64,000 nucleotides of DNA from CAVVJA01 sp963779485 (GCA_963779485.1 CAVZYJ010000013.1:806001-870000), one strand, 5' to 3'. Positions 1-8,447 are shown, counted from the stretch's first letter. Notes: a model not told the origin generated them from the letters alone. Numbers and translations: made by a program.

Positions 1-801
1 TCCCTCACCGAACAGCAGTGCGTCCAGCCCACGGCGCACGCCGATCACGTCCGCGGCGTGCCGAATGGCCAGCACGGTGCCGGCCACGTAGGGCTCGGCG
101 GTCAGGCCCGGATCGTGGCGGATGGTCAGGCGTTCGCCCGGCCCACCGAACACGATTTCGGTGCTGACCACGAAGCTGGGCAACCGGACCGAGTGGATCC
201 GGGTACCGGCGATCGCCGCTCCTCGCGCTTCGACCGGGCCGTGCAACTCGGTCGTCGCGACCGTGGTCTCGGGCGGGTGGACCGTCGCCAACGTCTCGGC
301 CAGCTCTCGCGCGGTCCCGCTGGGCACGTCCGCCTTGGTATCGCTCGCGTAGTCGATGATCTCCCACTGGGCCAGGTGTTCCGCGGCCAGCACAGCCGCG
401 TGGCGTAGCACGGCCGCCATCACGGAGAAGTTCCCGGCGGCGATCACCCCCACGGCCCGGGCCCGGGCCAGCTGATCCAGTTCCGCGTAGTCATCCGCGG
501 TCAGCCCGCTGCTCCCGATCACGACGTGGACTCCCGCCTCGACCGCAGCCCACGCGTTCGGCTTCACCGCGGTCGCGCTCGTGAAGTCCACCAGCACATC
601 CACCGGAGCCGACGCGACTGCCTCCGCGGCGGTCACGTACACCGACCCGGTCCGCGGGTTGCCGGTGACGGCAGCCAGCGATTGCCCCGCCGCTGAACGG
701 GACACGCCCGATGTCAGCGCCAGGTCATCCGCGCGGTCGATCGCCGCGACGATCGGTCCGGCCGTCCAACCGGTAATTCCGGCGAAGCAAACATTGATCA
801 C
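1..801 (-). CDS. dapB: DapB-family reductase, 3' end cut by window edge
   Basis: The protein (267 residues visible, GTG start at 801) aligns with 4-hydroxy-tetrahydrodipicolinate reductase, the NAD(P)H enzyme of the diaminopimelate/lysine pathway in the cytosol. It shows a glycine-rich nucleotide loop at residues 8-15, the IGSSG-type segment near 95-99, NFSV near 124-127 and the substrate loop KADVPSGTA at 156-164. The usual HH pair just before the conserved lysine (EAHHRHK in E. coli) is replaced by Ala152-Ser153, while Lys156 is kept. E. coli DapB has 273 residues, so only a few C-terminal residues are likely missing. It may be true DapB or a divergent paralogue; the family is clear, the reaction is less so. 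Confidence 0.85.
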   Translation of the reverse strand, partial: MINVCFAGITGWTAGPIVAAIDRADDLALTSGVSRSAAGQSLAAVTGNPRTGSVYVTAAEAVASAPVDVLVDFTSATAVKPNAWAAVEAGVHVVIGSSGLTADDYAELDQLARARAVGVIAAGNFSVMAAVLRHAAVLAAEHLAQWEIIDYASDTKADVPSGTARELAETLATVHPPETTVATTELHGPVEARGAAIAGTRIHSVRLPSFVVSTEIVFGGPGERLTIRHDPGLTAEPYVAGTVLAIRHAADVIGVRRGLDALLFGEG

Positions 802-872
802 GGCCCGACTTTACGTACCGTCCTCGCTGATCCGCGTGATCCGCCGCCCGTAGCGATAGGTGAGCGTCTGAC

Positions 873-962
873 CGAGTTGATGCGGTCGTGCTGCGCGGGT
901 GTCAGGTGCGCCGCGTCATCGTCGGTGACGGGGTAGCCGTCGGTGCGAGTGCGCAACGTAGC
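873..962 (-). pseudogene. Tn3-family transposase C-terminal remnant
   Basis: A short minus-strand stretch reads DGYPVTDDDAAHLTPAQHD followed by RIN. This resembles the C-terminal end of Tn3-family transposases, where a GYPV-D-D-LSP-H-IN pattern precedes the GRYSF motif. The frame then diverges and there is no transposase body, resolvase or recognisable terminal repeat nearby. I read it as a relic of a transposon that once lay upstream of the dapB homologue. The assignment rests on about 25 residues, so it is tentative. The rest of 802-1113 shows nothing else I can name. Confidence 0.4.
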
Positions 963-1113
963 TCTCACGCACTTTCGCTCCCAACAAGGCCTGCCGGCAG
1001 CATCGCAATCCAGCAGCACCGCGGAACCTTGGGCGCCCAACGCCTCAGCAGACCCAACCAGCCGCGGCGGCCGAACCGGCATCGCCTCCGGCCCAGTTCG
1101 CTGCCAGCGGGCT

Positions 1114-1320
1114 TCACCGCTTATGACGACCGGTACGGCGCAGCACCAGCAACGACCAGCCGATCAAGGCAAGCCCGATGAGCACCGCCAACCCTCCCAG
1201 CGCGGTGTACTGACCGTGCCCGGTCATCATCGAGCCATGCATCGCACCAGAACCCTGAGCGATCCATACGCCACCCAGCGCACACAACGCCACGCCGGCC
1301 GCGGCCCGGACCCACATCAT
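1114..1320 (-). CDS. small two-helix membrane protein
   Basis: This is a protein of about 68 residues beginning MMWVRAAAG. It has a first hydrophobic helix (about residues 4-22), a short polar loop with HGSMMTGHG, a second helix (about 31-54) and a basic tail ending RRTGRHKR. Such short two-helix proteins with a GxxHGSxMTGH-like loop are common in actinobacteria and have no known function. An earlier in-frame ATG at 1362 would add a basic 14-residue leader; I prefer 1320 because the hydrophobic segment then starts at once. It is divergent from the nitroreductase gene to its right. Confidence 0.6.
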   Translation of the reverse strand: MMWVRAAAGVALCALGGVWIAQGSGAMHGSMMTGHGQYTALGGLAVLIGLALIGWSLLVLRRTGRHKR

Positions 1321-1478
1321 CAACCTCGATCTGCAGCGACCGCGAGCAGGGGAGCCTGCCACCGCCGGCGCTGATCACCGACCCCTCCACATCCGACCAC
1401 GCGCCACACCGCTCGCTGGTTCACCCCGGCCCCCGCTCTCAGCAGGACAACGCGAGGCTGGGGACTGCTGGAACACGC

Positions 1479-1508
1479 GGTCGCCGGCACCCGTGCCGGT
1501 GGGCGACC
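1479..1508. promoter_or_regulatory. stem-loop in divergent intergenic region
   Basis: A GC-rich inverted repeat has arms GGTCG/CGACC outside and CCGGCAC/GTGCCGG inside, separated by a 2-base loop. It lies in the roughly 270-bp gap between the divergent small membrane gene and the nitroreductase gene. It could be an operator, a cruciform or an mRNA leader hairpin. A GGGACT half-site (near 1461) recalls part of a DosR box, but I found no second half. Confidence 0.35.
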
Positions 1509-1587
1509 CTGCCTCGGTGTGAGGCATCAGTTGGTGGATGATGTGTCCCGTCCGCGGTGTGTCCGCGTCGGAGTCGGGAGCCTCGTC

Positions 1588-2634
1588 ATGAAGATGCCGC
1601 CGTCCACCGATCCGGTCGAGCCTGCGAGTCAGCACACCGACCCCGTGACGAGCCTTGACGTCGCTGCTGTGGAGGGCGCGCTGGCCGTTGCGATTCGAGC
1701 TCCGTCGATCCATAACACGCAGCCGTGGCGGTTCGAGCTGCGCGGCGGCGTTCTGGCTTTGCGGGCCGATCGGTCCCGGCAGCTGGGCATCGCTGACCCG
1801 GACGGTCATTCCCTTCTGATCAGCTGCGGAGCGGCGCTGGCCCTGACCGAGTTAGCGCTGCGGGCGGCGGGATGGACGGTCGAGGTGCGTCGGGTGCCCG
1901 ACCCGGCCGAACCGGACCTCCTCGCGCAGCTGCGGGGGCTCGGGCACGCCGAACCGCTCCAGGTGGACCTCGACCGGGTGGCCGCCAGCCGGCGCCGCCG
2001 CAGTGAGCGACGACCCTTCGACGCAGGCCGCCCGCCAGAGGAGGTCATCGAACGGCTCCGCCAGGCAGCTGCGTCCCCAGGGGTGGACGCCCACTTCCCC
2101 GTTCGAGCCGATGAAAATCTTGACTTGGCTGTCGCGGTCTCCTACGCCGACCGGTTCCAACGCAAAGATCCTGACTACCTCGCCGAGATGGCGCGCTGGA
2201 CGCAGCAAGACGACGAACACGCAGAAGGCATCCCTGCCACCACGGTTCCCCACCTACCAGAGGGCGGGGTACGGCACACCGATGTCCCCCTGCGTGATTT
2301 CGAGGTCGGCGTGCCAGGTGCACAACTCATCGAAGCCGACATCGACGAGCAGCCGCTGCTCGCCGTGGTATTCACCAGCTCGGATACGACATTGGATCGT
2401 CTACAGGCCGGGGAGGCGATGATGAGACTGATGGTGGAGGCGGAGCTGGCCGGTCTGTCGAGCTGCCCGCTGAGCCAGGCAGTCGACCTGCTGGCCTTCC
2501 GCGTTCGGCTGCAGACGCTCATGAACTGGACCGACTATCCCCAGATGATGCTCCGGCTAGGCACCCCACCCGCTGATACAGCGGCACCGCTGACCCGTCG
2601 GCGTGCCGTCGCCGACGTGCTGCACACCGTCTAA
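1588..2634 (+). CDS. Acg-like nitroreductase-family protein
   Basis: The 348-residue protein belongs to the Acg (Rv2032-like) branch of the nitroreductase fold. Evidence is APSIHNTQPWRFEL near residues 34-47, an RSERRPF-type segment mid-protein, and a C-terminal LSSCPLSQAVD motif followed by PQMMLRLG. Acg-type proteins bind flavin but have a lid over the active site and are induced in dormancy in mycobacteria; whether this one reduces a substrate is unknown. The start ATG at 1588 was chosen because the upstream 23 codons look non-coding. A PNPOx-fold protein lies just downstream on the other strand, a pairing that recalls hypoxia-response gene sets. Confidence 0.8.
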   Translation: MKMPPSTDPVEPASQHTDPVTSLDVAAVEGALAVAIRAPSIHNTQPWRFELRGGVLALRADRSRQLGIADPDGHSLLISCGAALALTELALRAAGWTVEVRRVPDPAEPDLLAQLRGLGHAEPLQVDLDRVAASRRRRSERRPFDAGRPPEEVIERLRQAAASPGVDAHFPVRADENLDLAVAVSYADRFQRKDPDYLAEMARWTQQDDEHAEGIPATTVPHLPEGGVRHTDVPLRDFEVGVPGAQLIEADIDEQPLLAVVFTSSDTTLDRLQAGEAMMRLMVEAELAGLSSCPLSQAVDLLAFRVRLQTLMNWTDYPQMMLRLGTPPADTAAPLTRRRAVADVLHTV

Positions 2635-2894
2635 TTTAATCCTCGATCCGTGGGCTGTTGGCTGTCTGACGGCGAGCGACTTGTCGGCGTGGTGATCAAG
2701 GGGAAGTGCCTTCCGGATCGGGAGAAGCGGGTTTGTCGAGGATCTGATTCACGCGATCCGAGCACGCCGGTGTTGGGCCTGGCCGAGCGGGCGGGCTTGT
2801 CGGAGTTGGTCTCGGCGACGATCTAGCCAGCAGGTACCCCTGGCGGCCACGTGGCATCGACATCCGCGGATCCTGCGCACCGTCGACGAATCGC
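2635..2894. other. non-coding gap with possible transposase scrap
   Basis: No intact gene is visible between the convergent nitroreductase and PNPOx genes. A plus-strand stretch ending at a stop near 2826 reads VLGLAERAGLSELVSATI, which loosely resembles the N-terminus of IS1380-type transposases. The match is too short to call. Confidence 0.3.
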
Positions 2895-3362
2895 TTATTC
2901 GAGCGGTGCATGGGGCGCATCGGTGAGGGGCGTGCGCCAGGCTGTGCGGTCGAGAATGTGGAACCGGCGGCCGCTGATGTCGTCGGGCACGATGCGGACG
3001 AACCGGTGCTTGGGTCCGGCGTGCCACGGGAACAGCGGAAAGGCCATGGCATCGAGCGCCTCGTACATGTTCTTGATCTCTTCCGCCCGGCCCTTAACGA
3101 CGACGCTCCACGCCTCTCCCGCCTCCGGTTCGTATCCGTCCACCTCAAAGGCGACATTTGGGCAGGTGACCGTTGCGGCGAGTTTCGTGCCCTCGCCGGT
3201 CCGGAACACGATTGTCCCGTGATCGATCACGTAGTTGATCGGGAAGATGTCGGGATGGTCGGCCACTGAAACGGCGAGCCGCCCCACTTCGCTGGACCGC
3301 AGCAGCATCCAGCACGTGTTCGCCTCGAGGATCTTTATCCCAGACCGCGGGTCAGTGGCCAT
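2895..3362 (-). CDS. pyridoxamine 5'-phosphate oxidase-family protein
   Basis: This 155-residue protein has the split beta-barrel FMN-binding fold of the PNPOx-like family. Diagnostic segments are the N-terminal LRSSEVGRLAVSV, then the pair FPINYVIDHGTIVFRTGEG, and VAFEVDGYEPEAGEAWSVVV. Family members use FMN, F420 or haem, so the cofactor cannot be told from sequence. An ATG at 3362 preceded by a purine-rich AGGCGGAG was chosen over a longer upstream start. It is monocistronic and convergent with the nitroreductase gene; a stress or redox role is plausible but inferred. Confidence 0.8.
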   Translation of the reverse strand: MATDPRSGIKILEANTCWMLLRSSEVGRLAVSVADHPDIFPINYVIDHGTIVFRTGEGTKLAATVTCPNVAFEVDGYEPEAGEAWSVVVKGRAEEIKNMYEALDAMAFPLFPWHAGPKHRFVRIVPDDISGRRFHILDRTAWRTPLTDAPHAPLE

Positions 3363-3601
3363 GCCCGAAGTCTCCGCCTTCCCGCAGTTAAATGGGTAGG
3401 CCACAGTGCCCGGCGGGCGCCGAATCAAACGGCTGCCTTCGTGTCGGCGGCGTAGTCATCCTTGGGGTCAGGATGTTCAGCCCATATGCGGGGCGCTAGG
3501 TGGCGCGCTGCCGAGACAGCCAATTGCGTCCGCCTGTTCCAACGCGCCGCCCGCGACAGACCTGTGGATTCGCTCCGTATCGCGCGGCTCCAGTACGGAG
3601 C

Positions 3602-4747
3602 CTAGCCGGCCGGCGGCTGCGGCCTTGAGCGCTCATAATCGTCGAGGTAAGGCCCGAGTTCCTCCGCGACCACCTTCTCATCAGCCGGCCAGGGTGGCTT
3701 GTCGAAGATCTGGGCCATCCAGCCTCGCCCCGCGATGAGGTGAGCGGCCAGGTAGAGCGGGTCCCCCCCGGTGAGCAGCGTCCCGCGGATCACCGGACGC
3801 AACGGCTTAGGTTCTTCCGCCGCCCCGGCCAGGTGGGCAATTCCGGCGGCAGCGGTGTCGGCCTGCTGCGCTCCGACGCCACCCTGCTTGACCGGAAGGT
3901 CGGTCGCGTCCCCGGCGGCGAAGATACGCCCGTCGGTGTCACGCACCCGGCAGAACTCGTCCACGTGCAGAAACCTGTCGAGGGCAAAGCCGGGGATGCC
4001 GCGGATATTCGGCCCGGTGATCGCCGGCAGCGTCACGATCCGGTCCGGATACAGCTCGAGACCGCTCGGCTGCAGAATCAGGTGCCCGGCCCCGAGGATG
4101 TCCCCGCTGGAGTCGGTGTAGAGGGTAACCCCAGCTTGCTGCAGCAGACGTGTCATCGCCTCGCCGGCGTTACCGCCAAAGGCGTGTAATGGCCTCGGCT
4201 CCGCCGTGACGAACGCAATTTCCAGTCGCCGATCGCCATCCCGAGCGTGTTGTGCCGTCAGCAATGCCAGTTCATACAGCGGCAGCGGCCAGGTGGGACC
4301 GTCGGGCAGGATGAAGGCAAGGCGGCCGATGTCGCCAACGTCGACAGCAGCGAGAACGCTGCCGTAGGTGTGCTCGGCGTCGCGGCCGGTGAAGACGACG
4401 GTGTGCTCAGACGACGGGAGTTCACGGCCGCCGACCGCCAGCAGCACGGCATCATAAGGCAACTCCTGACCACCGACCGTGTGCACCACTCGCTCATTTC
4501 GATCCACCCACGCCAACGCGTCCCGCACCCAGTGGACGCCGGCATCGGCTGCTATCTGCTCGATCGGATAGCGGCGCACTGCGCCCGCCGCGAACGGCTC
4601 GAGTACGGCCAGCGGTCTATAGACCAGATGATCGACCGGGCTGAGCAGAATCACGTCGACCTGATCGCCGGCCAGCCGCCGCAGCCGCAGCAGTCCCTCG
4701 ATCCCGGCGATGCCTCCCCCACAGATCACTACGGCGAAACCGGCCAT
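3602..4747 (-). CDS. FAD-dependent pyridine nucleotide-disulphide-type oxidoreductase
   Basis: The 381-residue protein starts with a Rossmann FAD motif (CGGGIAG at residues 9-15) and has the second FAD motif GRIFAAGDATD near 283-293, followed by KQGGVGAQQADTAA. This layout matches the NDH-2/sulfide:quinone reductase-like group. The paired redox cysteines of classic SQR are absent, since the only cysteines are in the FAD loop and a DEFC segment. It is therefore more likely a generic NAD(P)H or quinone-linked oxidoreductase. It is a single gene with no partner that reveals the substrate. Confidence 0.8.
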   Translation of the reverse strand: MAGFAVVICGGGIAGIEGLLRLRRLAGDQVDVILLSPVDHLVYRPLAVLEPFAAGAVRRYPIEQIAADAGVHWVRDALAWVDRNERVVHTVGGQELPYDAVLLAVGGRELPSSEHTVVFTGRDAEHTYGSVLAAVDVGDIGRLAFILPDGPTWPLPLYELALLTAQHARDGDRRLEIAFVTAEPRPLHAFGGNAGEAMTRLLQQAGVTLYTDSSGDILGAGHLILQPSGLELYPDRIVTLPAITGPNIRGIPGFALDRFLHVDEFCRVRDTDGRIFAAGDATDLPVKQGGVGAQQADTAAAGIAHLAGAAEEPKPLRPVIRGTLLTGGDPLYLAAHLIAGRGWMAQIFDKPPWPADEKVVAEELGPYLDDYERSRPQPPAG

Positions 4748-4904
4748 GCCCGCGAGGATACCGACGCAACTGTCGACCAGGCCGAGGCCTCAACCGGTTT
4801 GACCGATGCCATGGGCTGATATGGCTGCAGGTAGCCCTTCCGAAGCACCTCCGGAGGGGTCGGATGGGGATCTCGCAGCAGAGTTGGTTAGCGGCAGGGA
4901 GCCG

Positions 4905-5675
4905 TCAGCCGGTTCGCGGTTCCCAGCGGAAGTAGCGGATCGCGAAGAGGAGACCGGCAAGCCCCCAGGCGGCCACCACGAGGACGTCGGTCCAGTGGAA
5001 GGGGCTGCCGAGGAACCCGGCTTGCATTCCGGTGAGGAAGTGCTTGAGCGGGAATACCCGGCCGACCCAGGCCATCCACGCCGGCGGGTTGTTCCCGAGC
5101 GGGATGAACACCCCGGACAGGAAGAGCAGCGGCAGGATGACCGCGTTGACGATCGGCTGCGAGGCGTCGGCGTTAGGGATGACTGACGAGATCGCGAGCC
5201 CGAGCGCGCAGAACGCGGCAGCGCCGACAACGAGCATGATCAGCATCCGCGCCAGCGTGACCCCGGTGGGGATGTCGGCGCTGTAGAACGCGCGCCCGAA
5301 TGCTGCCGTGATTGTCACCAGCAATACCGACACGAGCACCGCGTGCAGTATCCGGGCGCCAAAGAACAATGCGCCGGGCAACGGAGTCCCGTTGATTCGC
5401 TTGAGCACCCCGGAGTCTCGCTGGAACGTTACTGCGACCGCGATGTTGTTGAAACACACGGTGATCACCGCCAGTGCCGCCATGGCAGGAACGTAAAAGG
5501 TGGCCTCGTTCACCCTCTTCGCGCCGAACTGGACGTCGGAATTACGGAATATCGATGTGAAGATCACCAGGAACATCAGCGGGTACACGAACGCGAAGAA
5601 CGCAGCGGCCGGATTGCGCCAATAGGCCTTGTTCACGTAACGCATCTGGGAGAGTGTCAGCGCCGCCGCGTTCAT
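4905..5675 (-). CDS. ABC-2 type exporter permease
   Basis: The 256-residue integral membrane protein has about six hydrophobic helices. Its ABC-2 signature region covers the RDSGVLKRINGTPLP loop (about 88-102) and the C-terminal FPLKHFLTGMQAGF segment. It overlaps the upstream ATPase gene by 4 bp (ATGA at 5672-5675), so the two are translationally coupled and form a DrrAB-like exporter. Substrates of this family include drugs and lipids; none can be assigned here. The 157 bp downstream before the next gene end show nothing notable. Confidence 0.88.
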   Translation of the reverse strand: MNAAALTLSQMRYVNKAYWRNPAAAFFAFVYPLMFLVIFTSIFRNSDVQFGAKRVNEATFYVPAMAALAVITVCFNNIAVAVTFQRDSGVLKRINGTPLPGALFFGARILHAVLVSVLLVTITAAFGRAFYSADIPTGVTLARMLIMLVVGAAAFCALGLAISSVIPNADASQPIVNAVILPLLFLSGVFIPLGNNPPAWMAWVGRVFPLKHFLTGMQAGFLGSPFHWTDVLVVAAWGLAGLLFAIRYFRWEPRTG

Positions 5676-6748
5676 GACGTGCGCCCTTTTCCGTCGGGGA
5701 TGGGACGACTGCTGCGGCTACCGGATGGCGCTTCGGTGAGCGAGAGATAGACGTCCTCCAGCGACGGCCTGGTCACCTGCAGCCCGTCGAGGCTCACCGC
5801 GTGATCGATGGCCCATCCGGTGAGCTGGTGCAGTGCCTGGACCACGTCGTCGGGTGTGATCTCGCTGTAGCCGTCCGGCCCGGGCGGGGCGGACAACCCG
5901 TCCGGGACCGTCGCCCCTGCCGGCGGCCGGTACCGGATCCGCGGCTTGGCCAACTGACGGTCACCGAGCGTGGCGGGCGGACCCTCGGCCACGATCTGGC
6001 CAGCCACGATCACCGCGACCCGGTCGGCGAGGAACTGCGCCTCGTCCATGTAGTGCGTGGTCAGCAGCACCGTCATGCCGAGCGTCGCCAGGTTCTTGAT
6101 CACTTCCCACGCATCGTGCCGAGCCGACGGATCGAAGCCGGTGGTCGGCTCATCGAGGAACAACAGCTCTGGGTCACCTACCAGGGCAATCGCGACGTCC
6201 AGCCGCCGCTGTTGGCCACCAGAGAGCTTGAGCACCCGGCTATTGCGCTTGTCGTCGAGGCCGACCAAGTGGATCACTTCATCGACTGGGCGCGGGCGAG
6301 GGTAAAAGGTGGCATACATCGCGATCGTCTCGCGGACGGTGAGGTACCGATCGATGCTCGTGGACTGCAAGACGATGCCTATGCGGCTCTTCAGCCTGGC
6401 CCGGTGTTGGCCGGGATCCACACCAAGGACGCTGACCTCGCCGAGCTCACGGGTCCGGTAACCCTCAAGAATCTCCACCGTGGTGGTCTTGCCCGCCCCG
6501 TTCGGGCCGAGCAACGCGAAAACCTCGCCCGGGCGGATCGCGAGGTCGATACCCCTGACAACCTGCACGCCAGAGTAGGACATGACCAGGCCGCGAACAT
6601 CGACCACGAGCGGGTCCGCGTGGCTGCTCTCACCCTGGGCCGTGTGATGAACGTCCGGCGCGGCTGACCGCGCAGCGTCGTAGGCGTCGGCTCCTCCCCC
6701 TCGCAGCGCCACCCTGCCGCCACCTCCGGTCCGATCTCCAGCAATCAA
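5672..6748 (-). CDS. ABC exporter ATP-binding protein (DrrA-like)
   Basis: The nucleotide-binding domain has Walker A GPNGAGKTT (about residues 80-88), the Q-loop VLQSTS, signature LSGGQQRR, Walker B LLFLDEPTTGFD and the switch histidine in LLTTHYMDEAQ. The C-terminal extension ending in a PSLEDVYLSLT segment is typical of DrrA-type ATPases. Its partner permease overlaps by 4 bp. The N-terminal 40-45 residues are low-complexity and not part of the domain, so translation may really start further in (a codon near the VVDVRGL segment), leaving the true start uncertain. Confidence 0.88.
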   Translation of the reverse strand: MIAGDRTGGGGRVALRGGGADAYDAARSAAPDVHHTAQGESSHADPLVVDVRGLVMSYSGVQVVRGIDLAIRPGEVFALLGPNGAGKTTTVEILEGYRTRELGEVSVLGVDPGQHRARLKSRIGIVLQSTSIDRYLTVRETIAMYATFYPRPRPVDEVIHLVGLDDKRNSRVLKLSGGQQRRLDVAIALVGDPELLFLDEPTTGFDPSARHDAWEVIKNLATLGMTVLLTTHYMDEAQFLADRVAVIVAGQIVAEGPPATLGDRQLAKPRIRYRPPAGATVPDGLSAPPGPDGYSEITPDDVVQALHQLTGWAIDHAVSLDGLQVTRPSLEDVYLSLTEAPSGSRSSRPIPDGKGRTS

Positions 6749-7072
6749 TGAACAAGATCGAGGATGTCCCGAGTTCGCCGCTGCTCGGTAGTGGTCCTGG
6801 TGATCATCAGGCGGCGATCACGGTTTCATCGTGACCACTGCATCGCCAGTATCCACGGCCACGCGCTCGCTGAGCGCGGCTCGTGGCCTAGCTCCTGGGC
6901 GACCTCGTTTGGAATCGGTGTCCCCCGCCGCCGCGCTGACCTAACTGAACACGTCGAGTCAGCGATCGCGGCCCGATTGGCCGCAAGCTGCCCGTATCAG
7001 ATGGCGATCCTCGGTCAACGGGGCCGATGGCCGAGCCCCGAGACGCGCACGGATCGCGCAATAGCAGATGTG
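6749..7072. other. intergenic region without recognisable gene
   Basis: This 324-bp stretch between the exporter operon and the Ddn-like gene contains no frame with convincing protein similarity. Weak inverted repeats occur near 6797-6845 (GTGGTC and GACCAC arms with GATCA/GATCAC inside). It must contain the exporter promoter on the minus strand near its left end. Confidence 0.4.
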
Positions 7073-7522
7073 TCAGGCGGGCTCAGACGGGAGCGGCGCG
7101 AGGCGGAATACGGGGTGCTGCTCGGACGCAGCCGAGACGGCTTCGTCGGGAGAGTCGGCTTCGACCTCCCAGTAGGCGGCGGTGACGGGCACTGACGTGA
7201 TGTAGCACCGAATTGCGGGCACGGCTTCGAGCCCCCGTACCTCCTCTGCCTTCCACTGCGAGGAGGTACCCCCTCGCGAGAGCTCTACCTGCCCTGACGC
7301 CCGCGCGTTCTTGACCCAGTTCACTTCGCCGTACGGTGCAACCAGCCAGCGCTGTCCATCCACTTCCATCACGTCGACAGGAGTGGATTTTGCAACTCCA
7401 GATTTCCGTCCTTCGACCGTCAAGATGTAGCGATAGTTGGCGCCGCGTCCGCGCTGGGTCATCACGCTGAAGATGCCGTTCACGACCCGAGTAATGGGGG
7501 TAAGCCGATACGTCTTCGTCAT
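7073..7522 (-). CDS. deazaflavin-dependent nitroreductase-family protein (Ddn-like)
   Basis: The 149-residue protein has the split-barrel fold of F420H2-dependent Ddn/FDOR-A proteins. It shows RYILTVEGRKSG near 31-42, STPVDVMEVDGQRWLVAPYGEVNWVKNARASG across the middle and a WEVEADSP C-terminal strand. Members reduce quinones, coumarin-type lactones or nitro compounds with F420H2, usually at the membrane. With the LLM-class gene at 8444-9346 it suggests that the host makes F420. The ATG at 7522 has a GGAGCGG-like sequence just upstream. Confidence 0.82.
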   Translation of the reverse strand: MTKTYRLTPITRVVNGIFSVMTQRGRGANYRYILTVEGRKSGVAKSTPVDVMEVDGQRWLVAPYGEVNWVKNARASGQVELSRGGTSSQWKAEEVRGLEAVPAIRCYITSVPVTAAYWEVEADSPDEAVSAASEQHPVFRLAPLPSEPA

Positions 7523-7560
7523 GTTCCGCTCCTCGCCCGGCTAGCGGGACCCTATGCCTA

Positions 7561-7840
7561 CTGTCAGGTCGCCCGTTCCGACAGCAGGTAGAACGTAAGT
7601 CATGCCACAGTCGAGCACCGCTCGATCTGCACAAGCAGCCGTGTCGCTTTATCCGCACGATCCCGGCTGGACTCCTTGGCTGGCTTACTGCCGAGGAACG
7701 GACCTATGCCGGGGTCAAGCTGAACATCGGCGGCTCGCTGCACGACCCGACCCACGCGGAGGACTTCATTCGCAAGTGTTATCACGTGATTCTCGGTACA
7801 GGTCGTGCGCGACTCGGGACCGACCCGTCAGGGAGCTGTC
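7561..7840 (+). pseudogene. coding-like fragment without start codon
   Basis: In the plus frame that includes codon 7690-7692 the sequence reads TAEERTYAGVKLNIGGSL and on through HDPTHAEDFIRKCYHVIL. Third codon positions there are almost all G or C, as in real genes of this genome. The frame is open back to a stop at 7501 but has no ATG or GTG in a sensible place, and after about 7830 it runs under the antisense small membrane gene. I do not recognise the family. It looks like an internal piece of a decayed or translocated gene. Confidence 0.35.
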
Positions 7841-7841
7841 G

Positions 7842-8042
7842 TCAGCGCACGAAGAAGTGCCAGCCGAGCCACATCCACATCAGCAGGACGAGCCACCGAC
7901 CGGCTGGGTGGCTCATTACCGTGGCCAGATACGCGGTTGGCGACGAGCCCGACCGGGCCGGACCACGAGCCGGCCAGGCGAGCATGATCGCCAGCGCGAC
8001 GAGCACGCCGTAGCCGCCGAGGACAACTGCCGGTTCGATCAT
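7842..8042 (-). CDS. small membrane protein, DUF6186-like
   Basis: This 66-residue protein has an N-terminal helix (about residues 5-24) and a C-terminal aromatic helix containing HPAGRWLVLLMWMWLGWHFF. The layout fits the short actinobacterial DUF6186 group, of unknown function. Its start lies 3 bp after the stop of the 133-residue membrane gene, making it the last gene of a three-gene operon led by the LLM-class oxidoreductase. Confidence 0.65.
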   Translation of the reverse strand: MIEPAVVLGGYGVLVALAIMLAWPARGPARSGSSPTAYLATVMSHPAGRWLVLLMWMWLGWHFFVR

Positions 8043-8045
8043 CGA

Positions 8046-8447
8046 CTATCGCCTGGCCAGCCACCAGCCGAGCGCCAGCCAACCCAGCCAGGCCACCGAG
8101 CGGCCCGGATGGGTGTCGACCACGCCGTTGAGCAGCGAGCTGATCGTGGGATGCGCCGAGCGGGGCTGCATGGACAACGCCCACAACTCCCAGGCCGTTG
8201 CCGCGGCGAGCCAGGCGGTCCAGACCACGACGCCCTCGCGACTCGCCCGCACCCTCGTCGGCAAGCGCCGGAGCCGCCAGGCGGACATCAATATCGCCAG
8301 ACCACCGACTGTCGCCCACACCATCGCCGGCTCGGTGAACGGCCGCAACCCACCGCCAATCCAGGCGAAGCCCAGGGCGCCCACCGCGAGTCCGGTCGCC
8401 GGCCACCGTAACCACGGCCGCGTCGAGCCGATTGTCGGCAGGCTCAT
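8046..8447 (-). CDS. membrane protein of unknown function
   Basis: The 133-residue protein begins MSLPTIGSTRPW and has four likely helices (about 14-33, 39-56, 72-92 and 113-131), many with tryptophans. It ends in WLARR. Its ATG overlaps the LLM-class oxidoreductase stop by 4 bp, and the next small membrane gene follows after 3 bp, so the three are probably co-expressed. I do not recognise a characterised family. The tryptophan-rich C-terminal helix resembles that of the downstream small protein, which may reflect duplication. Confidence 0.65.
   Translation of the reverse strand: MSLPTIGSTRPWLRWPATGLAVGALGFAWIGGGLRPFTEPAMVWATVGGLAILMSAWRLRRLPTRVRASREGVVVWTAWLAAATAWELWALSMQPRSAHPTISSLLNGVVDTHPGRSVAWLGWLALGWWLARR

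Noticed and set aside
1455..1470. DosR box upstream of the nitroreductase
   Set aside because: Only one GGGACT half-site is present, with no complementary half at proper spacing.
2690..2830. IS1380-like transposase remnant
   Set aside because: About 18 residues only, with no second conserved block; not enough to call.
3602..4747. Sulfide:quinone oxidoreductase
   Set aside because: The fold is related, but the conserved redox cysteines are missing.
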